Below are positions 27,224-36,400 of a stretch of 64,000 bases of DNA, in pieces (positions within the stretch are counted from its first letter, which is position 1; every line of letters starts with the position of its first letter). Below the pieces are notes generated by a model. It did not search any database. It worked only from the letters and a program-made list of their open reading frames with translations, and had not been told where the DNA came from. The stretch is taken from the NCBI RefSeq assembly GCF_010686725.1, contig NZ_JAAGWZ010000002.1:434001-498000 (forward strand), in the 5' to 3' direction. This DNA is from Galbitalea soli (GTDB taxonomy: Bacteria; Actinomycetota; Actinomycetes; Actinomycetales; Microbacteriaceae). The position numbers and the translations under genes were made by a program.

Positions 27224-28751
27224 CGAGAGAGAAGCACCTCCCGAGGAGATCGTTGTGATCCCCTCCGACGACGGCGATCTCGACCCGCGCACCCCGCGCG
27301 CGAAGCCCACCCTGCGCGGTGCGGCGATCGTGAGCGCTCGCGTGATCGCGGGATTCGTCGCCATCGCCGTGGCGGCGGCCGTGATCGCCGCGGCGGCGCT
27401 CGTGCCCCTGCCGAGCATCCGGCACGGCGCGCCCAGCGCGATGATCACCCCCGTGCCCACGCAGCAGCAGCTCACCTGCCCCGGCGGACTCCTGCGTCTC
27501 TCCGACGCCTCGGGCGCCGGTGCCACGCGCGTCTCGGCGCTGGGAGCACCCGCCGTCACGAGCGGTGCGACCGCCGGCAGCGTGAGCGTGACACCGTTCA
27601 CCCAGTCGGATGCCCACACGAGCGGTTCCTCCGCCGCCCCGCAGTTGGTCACCGCGGCCGGCACGCCCGGGGCGAGCTCGTCCCCCCTCGTCGCCGCCGC
27701 GCAGGCGCAGTCGATCAACACCGAGGAGGCGTTCGGGCTCGCCGCTGCGGCGTGCGTCGCGCCGTCGAGCGACGCCTGGCTGGACGGCGGATCGACGGCC
27801 ATCGGCCGCACGACGCTCGTCTCGCTCTCCAACCCCTCCGAGGTCGACGCCACGGTGACCCTGCAGATCTTCGACGAGAAGGGTCCCGTCACCTCGCCCG
27901 GAATGAGCGGCATCGTGGTGCGGCCGCACGGTCAGCGCGTGCTCTCCCTCGCCGGCTTCGCACCCTCCGTCGGAGCGCCCGTCGTCCACGTCACGAGCAC
28001 GGGCGGCCAGATCGTCGCGGTGCTGCAGCAGTCGACGATCCGCGGCCTCGCCCCCGGCGGCGTCGACATCGTGTCGCCCCAGCCCGGGCCGGCGACCCGC
28101 ACCGTGCTCACCGGAATCTCTCTCGAGGGCGGCGCCGCGGTCGACGCGGTGCTGGGAACGCGCGGCTACGAGGATCTCGCGCCGGTGCTGCGCCTCTTCG
28201 TCCCCGGCTCGAAAGACCTGACCGCGACGGTCTCGGTCATTCCCGAGAGCTCCAGCGCGAAGGCGAACTCCTTCCCCGTCGACGTGACCGCGGGGCACGT
28301 GACCGACGTTCCCTTCGATGACCTCTCGGATGGCCACTACACCTTCGTCGTCACGACCACGCAGCCCGTTCTCGCCGCCGTGCGCGTGTCGACCGTCGGC
28401 TCGGCCGCGGTCGGATCCCGCGCCGACTTCGCCTGGACGCCCGCGGGCCGGCCGCTCGGTGCGGTCGCCCTGCTCGCGACTCCGCTCGGGCAGGCGAGCA
28501 TCCTGCACGTCTACAATCCCGCGCCGCGTGCCGCGACCGTCACCGTGACCGCGCAGGGCGCGCCGGCGACCCGCCATCAGATCTCGGCGGGTGGGGCGAT
28601 CGCGATCGTGGAACCGCCCGGCAGCAGCATCCGCCTCGATGGCCCGGCGGGCCTCTACGCGGCCGTCACCGGCAGCACCGACGGGGGAGTCTCCGCGTTC
28701 GCGGTCACGCCCGCGCAGGCCGCGTCGACACCGATCCGCGTCTACCGCTGA
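27216..28751 (+). CDS. DUF5719-family membrane-anchored extracellular protein
   Basis: 511 residues. An acidic cytoplasmic N-terminus is followed by one membrane helix (about residues 40-63), and the rest is a beta-rich extracytoplasmic domain (SLSNPSEVDATVTLQIFDE, SVIPESSSAKANSFPV). This resembles DUF5719 proteins found downstream of the large GT2 gene. Start ATG 27216 was chosen because GGAGG lies 7 nt upstream. The ATG at 27210 is too close to that site. The gene overlaps its neighbour and is probably co-translated, so the two products likely work together at the cell surface. Biochemical role unknown. Confidence 0.82.
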   Translation: MPDEREAPPEEIVVIPSDDGDLDPRTPRAKPTLRGAAIVSARVIAGFVAIAVAAAVIAAAALVPLPSIRHGAPSAMITPVPTQQQLTCPGGLLRLSDASGAGATRVSALGAPAVTSGATAGSVSVTPFTQSDAHTSGSSAAPQLVTAAGTPGASSSPLVAAAQAQSINTEEAFGLAAAACVAPSSDAWLDGGSTAIGRTTLVSLSNPSEVDATVTLQIFDEKGPVTSPGMSGIVVRPHGQRVLSLAGFAPSVGAPVVHVTSTGGQIVAVLQQSTIRGLAPGGVDIVSPQPGPATRTVLTGISLEGGAAVDAVLGTRGYEDLAPVLRLFVPGSKDLTATVSVIPESSSAKANSFPVDVTAGHVTDVPFDDLSDGHYTFVVTTTQPVLAAVRVSTVGSAAVGSRADFAWTPAGRPLGAVALLATPLGQASILHVYNPAPRAATVTVTAQGAPATRHQISAGGAIAIVEPPGSSIRLDGPAGLYAAVTGSTDGGVSAFAVTPAQAASTPIRVYR

Positions 28752-28761
28752 GGCAAGCCGC

Positions 28762-29205
28762 TCAGAGGTGGCGGAAGCGCTCCGGGGCCAGATCCCAGGG
28801 GTCCTTGCCGAGGAGTTCGGCGACCGCGCGGAAGACGCAGCTCTCGATCATCATGCGACGGTGCAGCTCGTCGTAGCGATGCAGCCGGGAGAGTCGCTCG
28901 ATCGGCAGGCGGTAGAGCGTGACCCTGCGCTCGGCCGAGTTCACGCGCCAGCGGTCGAGGCCGACGGGGCTCAGGATGGCCGACGGCAGTACCGCGACCT
29001 CGAAGGCGACCCCGTCCAGTTCGTCGGGCCACAGGTCTTTGAGGTACTCGGCGGTCGAGGCGACCGTCAGATCGAAGAGGTCGGCCCGCGTGCGCAGGAG
29101 CGGCAGGTTGGGCCCCGTGACCGACGACCGGATGCCCCGCCCATGCCGGTCGCGCCAGCCCGGTCGCGCGGAGCCGGAACCGCTCGCTCGCCGGGGGGTC
29201 GCCAT
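28762..29205 (-). CDS. Zincin-like metallopeptidase-family protein lacking HExxH
   Basis: 147 residues related to the small Zincin_1 (PF06262-type) metallopeptidase family usually encoded beside DUF3499 and whiB. After FEVAVLPSAILSPVGLDRWR and VTLYRLPIERLS, the helix that should hold the metal ligands reads RRMMIESCVFRAVAELLGKDP. The His residues of HExxH are absent while the Glu position seems kept. The protein may therefore not be a zinc peptidase, and could be structural. The N-terminus (about 30 residues) is Arg/Gly-rich and may be partly untranslated. It is convergent with the DUF5719 gene and divergent from DUF3499. Confidence 0.75.
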   Translation of the reverse strand: MATPRRASGSGSARPGWRDRHGRGIRSSVTGPNLPLLRTRADLFDLTVASTAEYLKDLWPDELDGVAFEVAVLPSAILSPVGLDRWRVNSAERRVTLYRLPIERLSRLHRYDELHRRMMIESCVFRAVAELLGKDPWDLAPERFRHL

Positions 29206-29256
29206 ACCCCCATGCTAGACCGGCGTGCCCGCCCGGGCTCCGCCCACGGGCCCGGT

Positions 29257-29262
29257 TAGGCT
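29257..29262 (+). promoter_or_regulatory. -10 box (TAGGCT) before DUF3499
   Basis: TAGGCT ends 9 nt before the ATG at 29272, so the mRNA would be leaderless or have a leader of only 1-3 nt. Confidence 0.3.
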
Positions 29263-29271
29263 GGTTCCACG

Positions 29272-29478
29272 ATGAGCGGTCGACCCTGCAGCAAGGTGGC
29301 CTGCACGAATGATGCAGTCTCCACCCTGACCTACGTGTACGCGGACTCGATGGCCGTGCTCGGGCCGCTGAGCCAGTCGGCCGAGCCGCACAGCTACGAC
29401 CTCTGCGAGAAGCACGCCGAGCGGCTGTCGGCGCCGCAGGGCTGGCAGGTCGTGCGCCACGTCTTCCTGGGGCTGTAG
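29272..29478 (+). CDS. DUF3499-family protein
   Basis: 68 residues: RPCSKVACTNDAVSTLTYVY, ADSMAVLGPLSQSAEPHSYD, LCEKHAERLSAPQGWQVVRH. The pattern of two N-terminal Cys, then a Cys-x2-His, suggests a small zinc-binding fold. This closely fits DUF3499, an actinobacterial family next to whiB2 and the zincin-like protein. Function is unknown. It is at the minimal end of the family length because the usual variable C-terminal tail is missing. It diverges from the zincin-like gene with a 66-nt gap. Confidence 0.9.
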   Translation: MSGRPCSKVACTNDAVSTLTYVYADSMAVLGPLSQSAEPHSYDLCEKHAERLSAPQGWQVVRHVFLGL

Positions 29479-29502
29479 GGTCGCAGCGACCGCTCCCAGC
29501 GC

Positions 29503-29508
29503 TACCCT
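29503..29508 (+). promoter_or_regulatory. Leaderless-type -10 box (TACCCT)
   Basis: TACCCT ends 6 nt before the ATG at 29515. Confidence 0.35.
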
Positions 29509-29514
29509 CGAAGC

Positions 29515-29940
29515 ATGACCCCGCAGGAGCTCGCCGATCTGGCCCACCTCCGCCGCGCCAAAGACCTGATGGACCGCGAGTACGCGCGGCCGCTCGACGT
29601 GCCGACCATCGCCCGGCGTGCCCTCATGTCGCCCGCGCACTTCTCGCGGCAGTTCCGGGCCGCCTACGGCGAGACCCCGTACAGCTATCTCTCCACCCGG
29701 CGGGTCGAACGGGCGATGGCGCTCCTCCGTGGCGGGATGACCGTCACCGACGCCTGCGTCGCGGTCGGCTTCACCTCCCTCGGGTCGTTCAGCGCACGGT
29801 TCACCGAGTTGGTGGGCGTGACCCCGAGCGCCTATCGCGCCGGGCGGCACCCGGCCGTGAACGCGATGCCTGCCTGTGTGGCCATGATGACCACCCGACC
29901 GAGCAGATTTCGAGAAGCGACCCGCGCATCCGGTGCCTAG
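29515..29940 (+). CDS. AraC-family transcriptional regulator
   Basis: 141 residues. The two helix-turn-helices of an AraC DNA-binding domain occupy residues 12-110: VPTIARRALMSPAHFSRQF, AYGETPYSYLSTRRVERA, VTDACVAVGFTSLGSFSARF. There is no separate sensor domain. The 30-residue tail is unstructured. It is followed 9 nt later by a VOC-fold gene, a common pairing in actinobacteria in which the regulator controls the small enzyme. Initiates at an ATG with a TACCCT box at leaderless spacing. Confidence 0.88.
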   Translation: MTPQELADLAHLRRAKDLMDREYARPLDVPTIARRALMSPAHFSRQFRAAYGETPYSYLSTRRVERAMALLRGGMTVTDACVAVGFTSLGSFSARFTELVGVTPSAYRAGRHPAVNAMPACVAMMTTRPSRFREATRASGA

Positions 29941-29943
29941 AGT
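29938..29943 (+). promoter_or_regulatory. Leaderless-type -10 box (TAGAGT)
   Basis: TAGAGT includes the stop codon of the AraC gene and ends 6 nt before the ATG at 29950. Confidence 0.3.
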
Positions 29944-29949
29944 GACCGC

Positions 29950-30357
29950 ATGACCATCGCACTCCAGTACACGCACATCACCGTCAACGACCCGGACGAG
30001 TCGCTCGCCTTCTACCGCGACGCCCTCGGCCTTGCGGTCGTGAACGACGTCGCGTCGGGCGGCTTCCGCTGGGTGAGCCTCGGCCTGCCCGCGCAACCGG
30101 GTCTCGCGATCGTCCTCTCCGAACCGCACGCGGGGCGGTCACCGGCCGACGGGGATGCCCTGCAGGAGCTCCTCGTGAAGGGGTCGCTGCCCAACGTCGT
30201 GTTCGCCGCCGACGACCTCGACGCCACCTACGAGCGCGTGTTCGCGAGCGGCGCGGAGGTGCTGCAGGAGCCGATGGACCAGCCGTGGGGACCGCGCGAC
30301 TGCGCGTTCCGCGACCCCTCCGGCAACACCGTGCGGATCTCGCAGGCGGCGCGCTGA
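29950..30357 (+). CDS. VOC-superfamily (glyoxalase/bleomycin-resistance-like) protein
   Basis: 135 residues with the paired beta-alpha-beta-beta-beta modules of the vicinal-oxygen-chelate fold: THITVNDPDESLAFYRDALG at the N-terminus and QPWGPRDCAFRDPSGNTVRI near the C-terminus. His9 and the C-terminal Asp/Asn region fit metal-site positions, but the substrate is unknown. It likely forms an operon with, or is regulated by, the AraC gene 9 nt upstream. A dioxygenase, glyoxalase or drug-binding role cannot be distinguished. Confidence 0.88.
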   Translation: MTIALQYTHITVNDPDESLAFYRDALGLAVVNDVASGGFRWVSLGLPAQPGLAIVLSEPHAGRSPADGDALQELLVKGSLPNVVFAADDLDATYERVFASGAEVLQEPMDQPWGPRDCAFRDPSGNTVRISQAAR

Positions 30358-30430
30358 GACGGTCCGACGGATCGGGTCGCCGAGGGCGCGGTGCCGGCCG
30401 CGCCGCGGGCGGCGGCAGGCTGCCTGCGCG

Positions 30431-32020
30431 TCAGGACAGCGCGGGCGGATGCTCGGCGGCGGCCTGCGCGGCCGAGCGCGGCGGGAACGGCGCGGGTCCT
30501 GATACGCCGGGCGCGGAGATCGGCGCCGGGTACGACCCCGGCGTCATCGGTCCGTCGTAGGCGGGGACCGTGGGCATGTCCGCGGGCGTCAGCGGCATCG
30601 TGCGGTGCACTTCACCGGTCGCGCGCTGGAGTTCGCCGGTCGCCCGCTGCAGTTCGCCGGTCGTGCGGATCGCCTCGAGTCGCACCTCGAGCTGCTCCAT
30701 GACGACCGCCGCGAGCCCGGTGAGCGTGTCGATGTCTTTGTCGGTCACCGTCCGCGGCTGGAAGTCCAGCACGCAGAGGGTGCCGAGGTTGTGGCCGTCG
30801 CGGGTGGTGAGCGGCACCCCCGCGTAGAACTGGAGACCGAACTCGCCCGCGACGAGCGGATTGCTGAACGCGCGCGGGTCGAAGCGGGCGTCTTCGATGA
30901 TCCACGGCTTGTCATCCATGATCGCGGAGGCGCACAGCCCGGGATCGCGGTCGATCTGCTCGATCTCGATGCCGTGATGAGACTTGAACCAGATGCGGTC
31001 GTGGTCGACGATGCTGACGATCGCCACGGGCACGTCGAAGAGGCGCGCCGCGAGGGCCGTGATGCTGTCGAAGGCGCCGTCCGGGGGAGTGTCGAGGATG
31101 CGATACCGGCCGACCGCGTCCATGCGCCCGTACTCATCGCGCGGCAGCGCCTCGCTGCTCTCCTCGCGGTGGCGACTGAGTTCGGCGACCACGAGCTGCC
31201 GGAACATGCTCACGAGGTCGGCGCCCTGGGGGCGCTGGGCGGGGTCGCGCGCGGTCATCGCGGCGAGCAGCTGCTGCCAGCCCGGCGACAGTTCGGGCGG
31301 GATCACGGGGTCGCGGGAGAGTCGTGCGACCGCCGACTCGACCAGGCCACCGGGGAACTCGAGGCGACGCGTGAAGGCCTCCAAGAGCACGAGGCCGAGC
31401 GCGTACACGTCGCTCGCGCCGGTGACGTCGCGTCCGCTCGCCTGTTCTGGGCTGAGGTAGGCGGCGGTGCCGGTCGTCGCGCCCTCGCGGGTGAAACGCT
31501 CGCTGTCGGCCGAGAGGGCGATACCGAAGTCGGTCAGTTTGGCCCGGGCGCGCACGTTGCCGTCGTTGTAGTCGACGAGGAGCACGTTGGAGGGCTTGAT
31601 GTCGCGGTGCACGACGCCGCGGGCGTGCACGTACTCGAGCGCCTCGGCGAGGTCGTAGCCGATCTCGGCGATGTTGCGCGAGAGGAGGGGCCCCTGCGCG
31701 ATGCGCTGGTGGAGGTCGATGCCGGTCACGAGCTCCATGACGAAGAAGCGGTGCGGATGCCCGCCCTCGTCGAAGTCGAAGCCGGCATCGAGGAGGTTCG
31801 CAATGGCGTGGTGACTGAGGGCGGCCAGCACTCCGAGCTCGGTCTCCTGACGATTCTCGTCGGGGGAGCGGTCGGTGAACAGCTTCACGGCGACGTGGCG
31901 GCCGAGCGTCTCGTCGCGGGCGCGGTAAACCGTCGCCATGCCGCCCTGACCGATCGGTTCTTCCAGCCAGTAGCGCCCGGCCAAGGTTCGTCCCGACGCG
32001 TCAGCGTGCGGAGCTGTCAT
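30431..32020 (-). CDS. Soluble serine/threonine protein kinase with GAF domain
   Basis: 529 residues. The N-terminal Hanks-type kinase has glycine loop GQGGMATVY (25-32 region), ATP-binding K46, catalytic HRDIKPSN (D140) and DFG at 164-166, all intact, so it is probably active. Residues about 300-460 are a GAF domain (RILDTPPDGAFDSITALAARL, FYAGVPLTTRDGHNLGTLCV). Three copies of TGELQRA/TGEVHR follow, then a Pro/Ala-rich tail. No membrane helix or PASTA repeats are present, unlike PknB. The GAF may sense a small ligand or redox state. It is convergent with the VOC gene; targets unknown. Confidence 0.9.
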   Translation of the reverse strand: MTAPHADASGRTLAGRYWLEEPIGQGGMATVYRARDETLGRHVAVKLFTDRSPDENRQETELGVLAALSHHAIANLLDAGFDFDEGGHPHRFFVMELVTGIDLHQRIAQGPLLSRNIAEIGYDLAEALEYVHARGVVHRDIKPSNVLLVDYNDGNVRARAKLTDFGIALSADSERFTREGATTGTAAYLSPEQASGRDVTGASDVYALGLVLLEAFTRRLEFPGGLVESAVARLSRDPVIPPELSPGWQQLLAAMTARDPAQRPQGADLVSMFRQLVVAELSRHREESSEALPRDEYGRMDAVGRYRILDTPPDGAFDSITALAARLFDVPVAIVSIVDHDRIWFKSHHGIEIEQIDRDPGLCASAIMDDKPWIIEDARFDPRAFSNPLVAGEFGLQFYAGVPLTTRDGHNLGTLCVLDFQPRTVTDKDIDTLTGLAAVVMEQLEVRLEAIRTTGELQRATGELQRATGEVHRTMPLTPADMPTVPAYDGPMTPGSYPAPISAPGVSGPAPFPPRSAAQAAAEHPPALS

Positions 32021-32255
32021 GGCAACCCACTCTCATTTCCTGATTTTAGGGAGTTCGGAGTGCGCACCGTAAATAGTGGTAAGGGGGTTGCGCGCAGGGG
32101 CGTTTTGGTACACGCGTCGGAGGCCCGCGCATCCCAGTCGCCAGCAGGGATCCAGCGCCCCCGTGTCCCCCGTCGAACGCCCCCTTTCGTTACCATTTCG
32201 TTTCCTGACAGTGACAGATCGGGCATCCTCCCGTATCCTCGACAAGGAACTGGAT

Positions 32256-32285
32256 GGCTTCCGCGTGGGAAATTGCCCGCAAGCC
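32256..32285 (+). promoter_or_regulatory. Hairpin in the leader of the CHAP-domain gene
   Basis: GGCTT (32256-32260) pairs with AAGCC (32281-32285) around an inner GC-rich bulged stem. It lies 16 nt before the GGAGGT ribosome site of the CHAP gene. Genes for wall hydrolases in actinobacteria are sometimes under riboswitch control, but the conserved bases of the c-di-AMP (ydaO) class were not recognised here. Confidence 0.3.
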
Positions 32286-32315
32286 GCCCGTGAACTAGCC
32301 CGGAGGTACACGCCT

Positions 32316-33293
32316 GTGTCCGATGAGCAGACGCCCGATCAGACGGGTGACCTCGTCCGATCAGTGGAGCCCTTGACGCCCGCTGCGCCTCAGTACTCCT
32401 CCCGCCGGGAGATGCGGGCTGCCACCTCCGCGCCCGCTCGTCGCCCCGCCGGCACCACCTCGGCGCGTCCCGCTCCCGTGCGCACGAACCCGCCGCGGGC
32501 CGGGCAGCCCGCGACCGCGAAGATGTCGCGCAAAGACCGGGCGCTCGTTCGCAAGCTCGCGGTTGCGCCGGCACCGAAGCCGGTCGTCTCGGCGCGGCGG
32601 TCGAGCACGCGCGGCATCGGTGCGTCGGTGATCGGTGGGCTGGTCATCCTCGTCGTCTCGGCCATCGTGGGCACCACGATCATGCCGGCCTATGCCTTCC
32701 TGCCCTCGGGCACCGCGGGTATCCTCGCCAACGCGACCAAGTCGTCGGGCGGTGCTCCGCAGGCGGTGACGGTGGATGCCTCGGCGCAGGTTCCCGCCGC
32801 GAAGCGCGACCTCATCACCGCAACCTCGATGAAGGAGTACCAGCAGCAGCGGATCACGGCGACCGCGCTGGCCAACTACTCCGTGCAGCCGCACGCCGCG
32901 GGCGACGACTACCCGTGGCCCAACGCGGGCAACACCCTCTCGCCGCTCAACTACTACTACCGCCAGTGCGTCGACTTCGTCGCGTGGCGACTCAACCGCG
33001 ACGCCGGGGTCACCCACGCACCGTGGAAGTGGACCTGGTCCAACCTGACGCCGGGCGGCGGCGACGCCTCCCAGTGGAAGGCGGCCTGGGAGCGCCACGG
33101 CTGGAAGACGAGTGCGACCCCCATCGTCGGCTCGGTCGCCTGGTTCGTCGGCAACCACGTCGCGTACGTCAAGTCGGTGAACGGCAACACGGTCACCATC
33201 GAGGAGTACAACGGAATGTCGAGTCGGGCGTACGCGATGCGCACCATCCCGATCGATTCCGTCGGCCGCTTCCTCTACCCGCCGCCCGCCTGA
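32316..33293 (+). CDS. CHAP-domain cell-wall hydrolase, membrane-anchored
   Basis: 325 residues. A Pro/Arg-rich cytoplasmic N-terminus (about 95 residues) precedes one membrane helix (about 101-125). A linker then leads to a CHAP domain with catalytic Cys218 in YYYRQCVDFVAWRL, His281 in GNHVAYVKSV and Glu296/297 in the IEEYN motif. It is an NlpC/P60-like amidase or endopeptidase acting on peptidoglycan outside the membrane. The GTG at 32316 is preceded by a perfect GGAGGT 8 nt upstream. The open frame before it is not protein-like. Confidence 0.9.
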   Translation: MSDEQTPDQTGDLVRSVEPLTPAAPQYSSRREMRAATSAPARRPAGTTSARPAPVRTNPPRAGQPATAKMSRKDRALVRKLAVAPAPKPVVSARRSSTRGIGASVIGGLVILVVSAIVGTTIMPAYAFLPSGTAGILANATKSSGGAPQAVTVDASAQVPAAKRDLITATSMKEYQQQRITATALANYSVQPHAAGDDYPWPNAGNTLSPLNYYYRQCVDFVAWRLNRDAGVTHAPWKWTWSNLTPGGGDASQWKAAWERHGWKTSATPIVGSVAWFVGNHVAYVKSVNGNTVTIEEYNGMSSRAYAMRTIPIDSVGRFLYPPPA

Positions 33294-33373
33294 TCGGGGT
33301 CTCGGAGGGCGCTCGATCGGGGCGCCCGGGGCACGGCGTCGGCCCAATAGCCGCGAAACCCCGCCGATCTCCC

Positions 33374-33401
33374 TTGTTTCGGGCTCTGCCGGCTTTAAGG
33401 T
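33374..33401 (+). promoter_or_regulatory. Promoter of the helicase-like gene (leaderless type)
   Basis: TTGTTT (33374-33379) and TAAGGT (33396-33401), spacer 16 nt. TAAGGT ends 6 nt before the GTG at 33408. Confidence 0.4.
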
Positions 33402-33407
33402 TGCCTC

Positions 33408-36400
33408 GTGTGGCGTGCCGGAAGAGACGACGATGAGTTCTCTGTCGACGAAGCGCCGACATACGCCCCTCGTCAGGTGACGGCGCCGCACGCGCTGAAC
33501 CTGGGGGATCCGACTTTCAAGGCGGGAAACGTGGCCGAACCAGTGTGGACCAAGTGGCGAGAGGAGCTCGCCCTCATCGGTGGACCCTCCCCACTGCTGC
33601 ATTTCGTGGACACCCCGCGAACCCGAATCGAGCTGAGCGCGACCCACCCGGGTGGACTCGCGCAGTTCATCACCGGCAAGACGACACTGCTCTCCAGCCT
33701 CATTCGTGATGAGGTCGCGTTGCGCGGGGCGCGCATCGCCGCGGGAGCCATCGCCGCGAAGGGCCTCGAGCTCTCCGCGGCCCGCGGCATCGACAGCGTG
33801 CACCTCGGCATCGGCATCGCGGAGTGGCGCTTCGGCGAGGAGGAGTTCCGTGCGCCGCTGCTGCTGCGCCCGCTCGCCATCCGCCGCCGCGGCTCCGACT
33901 TCGAACTCAAGCTGCGCGGCGATGCCTTCCTCAACCCCGACTTCGCCCGGGCCATGAGTGAGCAGTTCCAGCTCGACCTCGACGCCGAGGCATTCGTCGC
34001 GCTCACCGACGACGACGGCTCCTTCAAGCCCAACCCGGTGATCGACCGGCTGCGCGGGCTGACCAGTCACCTCGACTGGTTCACCGTGCATCCTCGCCTC
34101 GTCGTCTCCTCCTTCGCCGACGTCTCGACCGCTCTCGTGGAGGACGCGGCGCGGCTCGAGCACCCCGTGCTCGACGCCCTCGCGGGCAACGCGGCCGCCA
34201 CCTGGACGGTGCAGGAGAGCTACGCGCCCATCGAGCCGGTCGACTCCGACCACCGCCCGCCCGAGACCGACGTGCTGCTGCTCGACGCCGACGCGGAGCA
34301 GGAGAACGTGGTCGCGCAGATCGCGGCGGGCAACTCCGTCGTGGTCAAGACCCTGCCCGGCACGGGCGGCACGCAGACCATCGTGAACGCGATCGGCGCA
34401 CTCGTGGGGCAGAACAAGCGCGTGCTCGTGGTGAGCGCGCGCCGGTCATCCCTGCAGGGCATCACGCAGCGCCTCAGCGACATCGGCCTCGCCGGCCTCG
34501 CGGTCGCGCCGACCACCCTTCGCCGCGACGTGATCCGCTCGATCTCCCGCAGCGAGAAGGCGAAGCAGCCCCTCATCGCGGAGGTGGACGACGCCCTGAT
34601 CCGGCTTCGCAAGGTGCTGCTCGACTACCGGGGCGCGCTGGCCCGACCGGATGCCGAACTCGGCATCAGCGTGCTGGACTGCGTCGCCGAGCTCAGCCGT
34701 CTCGCGCTGCTCCCGACTCCGCCGCAGACGACGGCCCGCCTGAGCCGGTCGACGGTCGAGGCTCTCGCGACCGACCGGGCACGGGCATCCGAGACCATGG
34801 TCACCGCCGCCGCGCTCGGGGAGTTCCGCTACGGCCCGGGCGATTCGCCGTGGTACGGCGCGAGCTTCACCGACGGGGCCGCCGCCGCGCACGCGCACGC
34901 GACCGCGAAGCGACTCAACGACGAGAGCATCCCGCGCCTGTTGGCACGCGCCCGTGATCTCATCCGCAACACCCACATGCGGCCGTTCGAGAACATCACC
35001 GAGCTGGGTGTGTACCTGCGGTTGCTGATCGATATCCGCGACACCCTCGACCGCTTCCAGCCCGTCGTCTTCGACCGATCGCTCAGCGAACTCATCGTCG
35101 CGACGGCGCCCCGCAAGGAGGGCCCCGAGATGTCGTCGGCGAACCGCCGCCGACTCAAGAAGCTCGCGAAGGAGTACGTGCGCCCCGGCGTGCACGTCTC
35201 CGACCTGCACGAGGCTCTCGTGCGGATTCAGCAGCAACGCGTGCTCTGGCAGCGTTTCGTCTCGGAGGGCGTCGCACCCGAGGTGCCGGTCGGCATCGCC
35301 GACGTGCAGGTCTCGTACCAGGAGGTCGCGCAAGACCTCGCACTACTCGACGAACCGCTCGGCGCGACCACCCGCGAGACCCAGCTGGCCTACCTGCCCC
35401 TCACGGAGCTCGTCGATCGCGTGGCGGCCCTGGCCGCCGAGTCGGATGTGCTCAACAACTTCCAGGAGCGGTCGGCGCTCATGACCACGCTGCGCGACCT
35501 CCAGCTGGAGCCGCTCACCGAGGACCTCGCCGCGCGCCACGTGCCCGAGTCGCAGGTCGAGGCCGAACTCGAGCTCGCCTGGTGGCAGTCGGCGCTCGAA
35601 TCGCTTCTCGCGGGGGACCGCGCGCTGCTCGGCGCGAACATCGACGTGCTCGACCGGCTGGAGGCCGACTTCCGCCTCGTCGACGAAGCGCACGCCGCCG
35701 GCAGCCCCGGGCTGCTCGCCTGGCAGCTCGCCGAGAACTGGAAGATCGGCCTCGTCGACTGGCCCGAGGAGGCGAGCGCCCTGAAGCGGCTGCTCCGCGG
35801 CGAGCGGGTCGACGCCGTCCAACTGCAGGCCACCGCGCCGCACCTGTCGCGCACGATCGCGCCGGTGTGGGTCGCGTCACCGTATGAGGTGCCGAGCATC
35901 GCGGAGACGGTGCCGTTCGACGCGGTCATCCTCGTCGACGCCGGGGCCACCACTCTCGCCGAGAACCTCGGAGCGATTCGCCGTGCCCGGCAGGTCGTCG
36001 CGTTCGGCGACCCCGTCACGCAGAGCCCGTCGCCGTTCGAGGTCGCGATCACCGACCCCGAGGACGGGCTCATCGTCGCCGGCGAGGACCCCGACGAGCT
36101 GCACTCCGAGTCGGCGCTCGCCCGACTCTCGGCCCTGCTGCCCACCCTGTCGCTCACCCGCAGCTATCGCGCGGGCGGGGAGGACCTCGCCGAACTCGTC
36201 AACCGGCGCTTCTACGGCGGCCGCATCGAGTCGCTGCCGTGGGCGGGGAGCTTCCTCGGTCATCCCAGCATCGCTCTCGAGTACGTCGAGGCCGGGTACG
36301 GGATGCCCGACCCCGAGTCCGGCGCGGTCGAGAGTGTCGACGCCGAGGTCGAGCGGGTCGTGCGGCTCGTTCTCGACCACGCGGCGACCCGCCCGCAGGA

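Noticed and set aside
25979-27913. 644-codon minus-strand frame
   Set aside because: Antisense to the large GT2 and DUF5719 genes, which have clear family motifs.
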